Assembly (NCBI RefSeq): GCF_024347455.1 | Contig: NZ_AP025483.1 | Location: 1,116,001-1,180,000, forward strand | Source of the DNA: Vibrio echinoideorum | GTDB lineage: Bacteria > Pseudomonadota > Gammaproteobacteria > Enterobacterales > Vibrionaceae | Direction: 5' to 3' | DNA length: 64,000 nucleotides | Shown here: positions 59,399 through 64,000 of the stretch, one piece after another | Position numbering within the stretch: the stretch's first letter is position 1 | Layout: each line of letters opens with the position of its first letter | Notes under the pieces: generated by a model | What the model was told of the DNA's origin: nothing | Database searches by the model: none | The model's input: the letters and a program-made list of their open reading frames with translations, nothing else | Translations under genes and position numbers: made by a program

Positions 59399-60108
59399 GA
59401 AGGCGTTCCCTCTAGCCATTGTGATTTAAAACATCCATCGCCAAGTTGATTTTCTTTAAGTATTTTCAAAGCACTAAGGAACTCATCTCTTTCTACTTCG
59501 ATAGCGCCTAACGAGTTCAAGTGAGGGTTCATCACTTGGCAATCGATGAGCTTTCCGCCAAATTGTTTAAAGTGTTTACAAAAATACCATAGTGCAATTT
59601 TAGAGGCATTAGTCTTCAGGCTGAACATCGATTCACCACAAAAGACTTGGCCTCTTTGTAAGCCGTAAAGGCCGCCGATAAGCTCGTCGCCTTGCCAAAC
59701 CTCGACGGAGTGGCAGAATCCTAATGAAGCAAGTTCGCGATACGCTGACTGCATTTCACTGTTTAACCAAGTTTCTTCTTCGGGTCTCAACGATGAGCAA
59801 TAACCAATCACTTTGTCGGTCGCATGGTTGATACTGACTCGATAATTGTGCTTTCTTTGAAACTTTTTAAGACTTTTTGATGGTTTGAATGTCTTAGGAT
59901 CAAATACTGCTCTGGGTGCTGGGCTCCACCAAAGTATAGGCTCTCCTGGCCCATACCATGGAAATATACCTTGGCTGTAAGCGTTTAAAATTCGCATTGG
60001 CGATAAATCACCACCAAATGCGAGCAGACCGTTTGGTTCATCAAGCGCGTCGAAGGGCGAAGGAAACTCTATACTAGTAGTATCAAGTTCAGTTAGGTAT
60101 ATAGTCAT
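59395..60108 (-). CDS. aat: Leucyl/phenylalanyl-tRNA-protein transferase
   Basis: Aat moves Leu or Phe from tRNA to proteins with N-terminal Lys or Arg, for ClpS-ClpAP degradation. The 237-residue product has the expected FPSPFDALDEPNGLLAFGGD and the PWYGPGEPILWWSPAPRAVF block, GGLYGLQRGQVFCGESMF and the C-terminal CQVMNPHL. It is coupled to bpt by a 4-base overlap, so both transferases are made together. No strong ribosome binding site is seen before its ATG. Confidence 0.95.
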   Translation of the reverse strand: MTIYLTELDTTSIEFPSPFDALDEPNGLLAFGGDLSPMRILNAYSQGIFPWYGPGEPILWWSPAPRAVFDPKTFKPSKSLKKFQRKHNYRVSINHATDKVIGYCSSLRPEEETWLNSEMQSAYRELASLGFCHSVEVWQGDELIGGLYGLQRGQVFCGESMFSLKTNASKIALWYFCKHFKQFGGKLIDCQVMNPHLNSLGAIEVERDEFLSALKILKENQLGDGCFKSQWLEGTPS

Positions 60109-60161
60109 AAGTACCGCGTTACCGATTAATCATTGACCAAGAGGTCTTTAGGAGTTTTACC

Positions 60162-60617
60162 ATGAAGAAGTTGCTTTGGATTTTACTTGTTTTGCCCATG
60201 TTGGCAAATGCAGCTTATAACAGAAACCAAGCTAGACCGGTCAATGAGGTCGTTTATGGTGAAATTGATACGGTCAGATACATTACCCAACAAGAGATCG
60301 TAGAGTCTAAAGCAAATGGTTGGGAAACCTTGTTGGGCGCGGCTATTGGCGGCTTGATAGGGAATCAGTTTGGTGGCGGTACCGGTAAAGAAGTCGCAAC
60401 GGCTGTCGGTGCTGTAGCGGGCGCAGGGATTGCCCGTAATCGAGGTAATACGCAATACCGAGTGGAATACAAGCTTGTTGAATTGTTGGTTAAAACCAAA
60501 GATGACAAGTTGGTTAATATCATCCAAGACGTCGATAATTCGATGTTGTTTAACCGAGGTGATGATGTACGGATTCTCTATTTTTCTGATGGCGTTCGTG
60601 TCGATCTAGCATACTAG
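60162..60617 (+). CDS. Glycine-zipper 2TM-domain envelope protein
   Basis: The 151-residue product has a signal peptide (MKKLLWILLVLPMLANAAYN, no lipobox cysteine) and a hydrophobic glycine-zipper hairpin at about residues 57-92 (GAAIGGLIGNQFGGGTGKEV then AVGAVAGAGIARN). This pattern is that of the SlyB/RcsF-neighbour type of outer-membrane-associated proteins, but the function is not known. A GGAG element precedes the ATG. It is divergent from aat. Confidence 0.82.
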   Translation: MKKLLWILLVLPMLANAAYNRNQARPVNEVVYGEIDTVRYITQQEIVESKANGWETLLGAAIGGLIGNQFGGGTGKEVATAVGAVAGAGIARNRGNTQYRVEYKLVELLVKTKDDKLVNIIQDVDNSMLFNRGDDVRILYFSDGVRVDLAY

Positions 60618-60779
60618 TACATCAATGCGTTCGATTGGCTAATTAATAGCCTTTAACAAAGGGATTAGCTCTGGAGTTCATTGGAAAAGTTCGTTAGTCT
60701 GCAAGTACGAAGAATTATTAATCGCCCGAAAATAAATACGCGCCAGTGACCTCGGGTGGTACAAGGACTATAAGATTTA

Positions 60780-62060
60780 ATGGAAAGCCTTACGTTACAA
60801 CCAATTCAAAAAGTGAGCGGGGAAGTTAACCTACCTGGCTCTAAAAGTGTTTCTAACCGTGCCCTTCTTTTGGCTGCACTTTCAACTGGAACAACTCGTT
60901 TAACAAACTTACTCGATAGTGATGACATTCGCCATATGTTGAATGCTCTGACTCAATTGGGTGTTAACTATCAGCTATCTGAAGATAAAAAAGTTTGTGA
61001 AGTGACTGGTGTTGGTGGTTCGTTTTCAAGTAATGAAGCCCTAGAGCTTTTCTTAGGTAACGCAGGCACGGCGATGCGTCCCCTTGCCGCTGCACTTTGC
61101 TTAGGTCGTGGTGAATTTGTATTGACTGGTGAACCTCGAATGAAAGAGCGCCCTATCGGTCACTTGGTTACAGCATTACGAGCAGCAGGTGCTGACGTTG
61201 AATACCTAGAAAACGAAAACTACCCACCGTTGAAGATCATAGGTACAGGCCTTAAAAGTGGTACCGTTTCTATCGATGGGTCCATTTCTAGTCAGTTTTT
61301 AACGGCATTTTTGATGGCAGCACCTCTGGCTGAAGGCGAAGTGACCATTAAAATTGAAGGTGATTTGGTTTCTAAACCATACATCGATATAACGCTACAC
61401 ATTATGAAACAATTTGGCGTGGACGTGATTAATAACGACTACCAAGAGTTTGTTATTCCTACCGGACAATCGTATTCAGCACCTGGTGACTTTTTAGTTG
61501 AAGGTGATGCATCATCAGCGTCGTATTTCCTTGCTGCTGCTGCCATTAAAGGTGGTGAAATTAAGGTTACGGGTATTGGTAAAAACAGTATCCAAGGTGA
61601 TATCCAATTCGCAGATGCGCTTGAAAAAATGGGTGCCGAAATTGAATGGGGTGACGACTACGTTATCTCTCGTTGTGGTGAGCTGAAAGGCATTGATATG
61701 GACTATAACCATATCCCCGATGCGGCAATGACAATCGCTACAACTGCGTTGTTTGCTAAGGGCACGACGGCGATTCGTAATGTTTACAACTGGCGCGTGA
61801 AAGAGACCGATCGTCTCGCTGCGATGGCTACAGAGCTACGTAAAGTGGGCGCTGAAGTGGAAGAAGGTGAAGACTACATCATTGTTAACCCTGTTGCTGA
61901 ACTGAAACACGCGGCGATTGATACTTACGATGATCATCGTATGGCAATGTGTTTTTCTTTGGTCGCCCTAAGTGATACACCGGTGACAATCAATGATCCT
62001 GGTTGTACATCGAAGACCTTCCCTGATTACTTTGATAAGCTGAAAATGCTGAGTCAATAG
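60780..62060 (+). CDS. aroA: 3-phosphoshikimate 1-carboxyvinyltransferase (EPSP synthase)
   Basis: AroA joins shikimate 3-phosphate and phosphoenolpyruvate in aromatic amino-acid synthesis. The 426-residue product has the glyphosate-region signature [30 protein letters not shown] and the C-terminal [11 protein letters not shown]. The N terminus MESLTLQPI with [15 protein letters not shown] is as in E. coli (class I). It is not linked to serC here, unlike E. coli. AAGGA lies before the ATG, slightly far. Confidence 0.97.
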   Translation: MESLTLQPIQKVSGEVNLPGSKSVSNRALLLAALSTGTTRLTNLLDSDDIRHMLNALTQLGVNYQLSEDKKVCEVTGVGGSFSSNEALELFLGNAGTAMRPLAAALCLGRGEFVLTGEPRMKERPIGHLVTALRAAGADVEYLENENYPPLKIIGTGLKSGTVSIDGSISSQFLTAFLMAAPLAEGEVTIKIEGDLVSKPYIDITLHIMKQFGVDVINNDYQEFVIPTGQSYSAPGDFLVEGDASSASYFLAAAAIKGGEIKVTGIGKNSIQGDIQFADALEKMGAEIEWGDDYVISRCGELKGIDMDYNHIPDAAMTIATTALFAKGTTAIRNVYNWRVKETDRLAAMATELRKVGAEVEEGEDYIIVNPVAELKHAAIDTYDDHRMAMCFSLVALSDTPVTINDPGCTSKTFPDYFDKLKMLSQ

Positions 62061-62074
62061 AGAGACAGGAAGTA

Positions 62075-62103
62075 AAAAAGCTTGCCTAAATGGCAAGCTT
62101 TTT
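62075..62103. terminator. Bidirectional terminator between aroA and yciN
   Basis: AAAAAGCTTGCC and GGCAAGCTTTTT (12 bp) with a 5-base loop lie between the aroA stop and the yciN stop. Confidence 0.93.
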
Positions 62104-62105
62104 CG

Positions 62106-62351
62106 TTATAGCTCAATCGAAAATTCTTTGGAAAGATGGTGCGCTAAGTATTTAAACATGTTAAATACAGCGGTTGTGTTTTCTGTCGGCAATCCATTGC
62201 TGTCTAAGAAGTATTCACCTTTGAAGATGAGCACATCGTCTTTCTCTACTACGCTGTTTGCGCGCATGCCTTCAATGTAGTCATCATGTGATTGGATAAT
62301 TTGGTTTGCGATTAGCAGTAAATCAAATTCTGCTATTACTTTCTTTGTCAT
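62106..62351 (-). CDS. yciN: YciN family protein (DUF2498)
   Basis: The 81-residue protein matches E. coli YciN (FTGDYFLDEQGLPT there, FKGEYFLDSNGLPT here; AVFNMFKYLAHHLS). Its function is unknown; a recalled crystal structure shows a small alpha/beta fold. In E. coli it lies between sohB and topA. Here it is divergent from topA, with 441 bases between, and sohB is elsewhere. Confidence 0.9.
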   Translation of the reverse strand: MTKKVIAEFDLLLIANQIIQSHDDYIEGMRANSVVEKDDVLIFKGEYFLDSNGLPTENTTAVFNMFKYLAHHLSKEFSIEL

Positions 62352-62792
62352 GAGTCGATCTCTGATAACTGAATATATCGTTGAGTTTATTGTGTGGCAT
62401 TAGAAATTCAATGATTTCACAACCGATTTAAGAGAGTCTTTTCAAATATCCACAATTTATTTTGTGATTTATGACAAAAATAATTGAATGGGGCTCGCGT
62501 TAGATTCGTGGACAAGCTTAGTATGACCGCGTTTATACGTAATGCCTGATGAACAGGCTCTTGCAAGTATTCTTAGTGAGTACTTTATAGCTTCTTTATA
62601 TTGTGCCCCTTTTATCTACAGAGTCGTCGATTTGTCGACCGATCAGATCCAATTTTGAAAAAAGCGGTTGATCTTCTAGTAATCTCGCACAATAGTAAAA
62701 AAAGAAGCAATGAATTTAGAATATCATGCGTAAAAGCCCACAAGTTAAATTGTTGGTGCTGAAGCATCGTGATTAAGGACGTTAGAGTCAAT
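62352..62792. other. 441-bp divergent region between yciN and topA
   Basis: The spacer holds the topA promoter or promoters; in E. coli topA has several, some responding to supercoiling or heat. A small hairpin GTCGA-TTTG-TCGAC lies near 62625-62638. No gene was seen. Confidence 0.5.
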
Positions 62793-64000
62793 ATGGGTAA
62801 ATCGCTAGTTATAGTGGAGTCGCCGGCCAAGGCTAAAACCATCAATAAATATCTTGGTAAAGACTTTGTCGTTAAGTCGAGTGTAGGTCACGTTCGTGAT
62901 TTGCCAACGGCAGGTCAAAGTACTGGCAAAAAGGCTACTGCAGTTTCAACCAAGGATATGAGCCCAGAAGATAAAGCTCGTATCAAGAAAGAAAAAGATC
63001 GCAAAGCTCTGATTAAAAAGATGGGAATTAACCCATATCAAGAGTGGGAAGCGAATTACCAAATTCTACCAGGTAAAGAAAAAGTCGTTGCTGAATTGCA
63101 AAAACTGGCTGAGAACGCAGACCATGTTTATCTCGCAACCGATTTGGATCGCGAAGGAGAAGCTATCGCATGGCACCTTCGTGAGATCATCGGTGGCGAT
63201 GAAACGCGATACAAACGAGTCGTTTTTAACGAAATCACCAAGAATGCTATTCAACAAGCTTTCGAAACTCCAGGTGAGCTGAACATTGATGGTGTAAACG
63301 CACAACAAGCACGACGTTTCATGGACCGTGTTGTGGGCTTTATGGTGTCACCTTTGCTTTGGAAAAAAGTAGCGAGAGGCTTATCCGCTGGCCGTGTTCA
63401 ATCTGTAGCCGTAAAACTACTTGTTGAGCGTGAGCGCGAGATCAACGCTTTTATCCCTGAAGAATTCTGGGATGTGCATGCTGATACTAAAACAACCGAC
63501 AAAACGGATTTCAGACTGCAAGTTGCACAGAAAGACGGTGTTGCGTTTAGACCAGACAATGAAGCGCAAACTCTAGCAGCCGTTAATGTTTTAGAAAAAG
63601 CTCAATATGAAGTGTGTAAACGTGAAGACCGCCCAACGAAGAGTAAGCCGTCTGCACCTTACATCACGTCAACGCTGCAACAAGCGGCGAGTACTCGTCT
63701 TGGTTACGGCGTAAAGAAAACCATGATGCTGGCTCAACGCCTGTATGAAGCGGGTTACATCACTTATATGCGTACTGACTCGACTAACTTGAGTTCAGAA
63801 GCTGTAGAAGCCGCTCGTGAATACATTGGTTCAGAGTTTGGTGAGCAATATTTACCATCTAAAGCGCTTGTATACGGCAGCAAGGAGGGCGCTCAAGAGG
63901 CCCACGAAGCGATTCGTCCTTCAAGTGTAGATGTTAAGTCGGAAGATCTAAACGGCGTGGACGCAGACGCACACAAGCTTTACTCGCTGATTTGGAATCA
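62793..64000 (+). CDS. topA: DNA topoisomerase I, 3' end cut by window
   Basis: TopA relaxes negative supercoils by cutting one strand. The first 402 codons are present. The Toprim domain opens [20 protein letters not shown], with [14 protein letters not shown], and the catalytic Tyr325 lies in [12 protein letters not shown]. The ATG at 62793 is at the position of the E. coli start. An AAGGA lies 17 bases upstream, a little far. The C-terminal zinc fingers are outside the window. Confidence 0.96.
   Translation, partial: MGKSLVIVESPAKAKTINKYLGKDFVVKSSVGHVRDLPTAGQSTGKKATAVSTKDMSPEDKARIKKEKDRKALIKKMGINPYQEWEANYQILPGKEKVVAELQKLAENADHVYLATDLDREGEAIAWHLREIIGGDETRYKRVVFNEITKNAIQQAFETPGELNIDGVNAQQARRFMDRVVGFMVSPLLWKKVARGLSAGRVQSVAVKLLVEREREINAFIPEEFWDVHADTKTTDKTDFRLQVAQKDGVAFRPDNEAQTLAAVNVLEKAQYEVCKREDRPTKSKPSAPYITSTLQQAASTRLGYGVKKTMMLAQRLYEAGYITYMRTDSTNLSSEAVEAAREYIGSEFGEQYLPSKALVYGSKEGAQEAHEAIRPSSVDVKSEDLNGVDADAHKLYSLIWN

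Overview
The window is a stretch of core chromosome from a Vibrionaceae gammaproteobacterium, most likely a Vibrio (the Splendidus clade is a guess). The reasons are the gene order mltG-tmk-holB-tatD-ptsG, a monomeric NADP isocitrate dehydrogenase, Bpt beside Aat, an imuA-imuB-dnaE2 cassette, a DUF3360 transporter beside pflB, CheV, and moderate GC with AT-rich spacers. I see no insertion sequence, prophage, integron, CRISPR array, rRNA or tRNA. Both edges cut genes: mltG at the left and topA at the right.

Layout. 0-5 kb: cell wall and DNA genes (mltG, tmk, holB, tatD), then ptsG with a probable Mlc operator over its promoter. 5-8 kb: two convergent small beta-barrel proteins, a 29-residue membrane peptide and a patatin-like phospholipase. 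8-12 kb: pykA, mlc and cheV. 12.5-18 kb: the SOS mutagenesis cassette imuA-imuB-dnaE2 under a near-perfect LexA box. 18-25 kb: yciK, sohB and the stress operon prkA-yeaH-spoVR. 25.7-33 kb: yfbU, pflA, an LpxR-like deacylase, pflB and a DUF3360 transporter with an FNR-like site upstream. 33.5-36.7 kb: a polar amino-acid ABC transporter. 36.8-41.4 kb: xthA, a lipoprotein form of oligopeptidase B, and emrD. 41.9-49 kb: a chemoreceptor, then priC-rsmS-roxA with a heptanucleotide array, yfcA and dinG. 49.6-54 kb: a porin, rluE and icd. 54.3-60 kb: an N-degron cluster (cspD, clpS, clpA, infA, bpt, aat). 60-64 kb: a glycine-zipper protein, aroA, yciN and topA.

How the genes work together. PtsG imports glucose, Mlc probably represses ptsG, PykA makes pyruvate, and PflA/PflB split pyruvate to formate and acetyl-CoA without oxygen. 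Aat and Bpt attach Leu or Phe to protein N-termini, and ClpS hands such proteins to ClpA(P). LexA, ImuA, ImuB and DnaE2 make the damage-inducible mutagenesis system.

I did not find a clearly new multi-gene system. The best leads are the DUF3360 transporter in the place where enteric bacteria carry focA, a DinG with an unusual iron-sulfur cysteine pattern, a LexA box inside a palindrome that covers the imuA start codon, the heptamer array at rsmS-roxA, and a GGA-rich, repeat-containing stretch after clpA. Family calls are from reading the translations and from memory of homologues; no searches were run.
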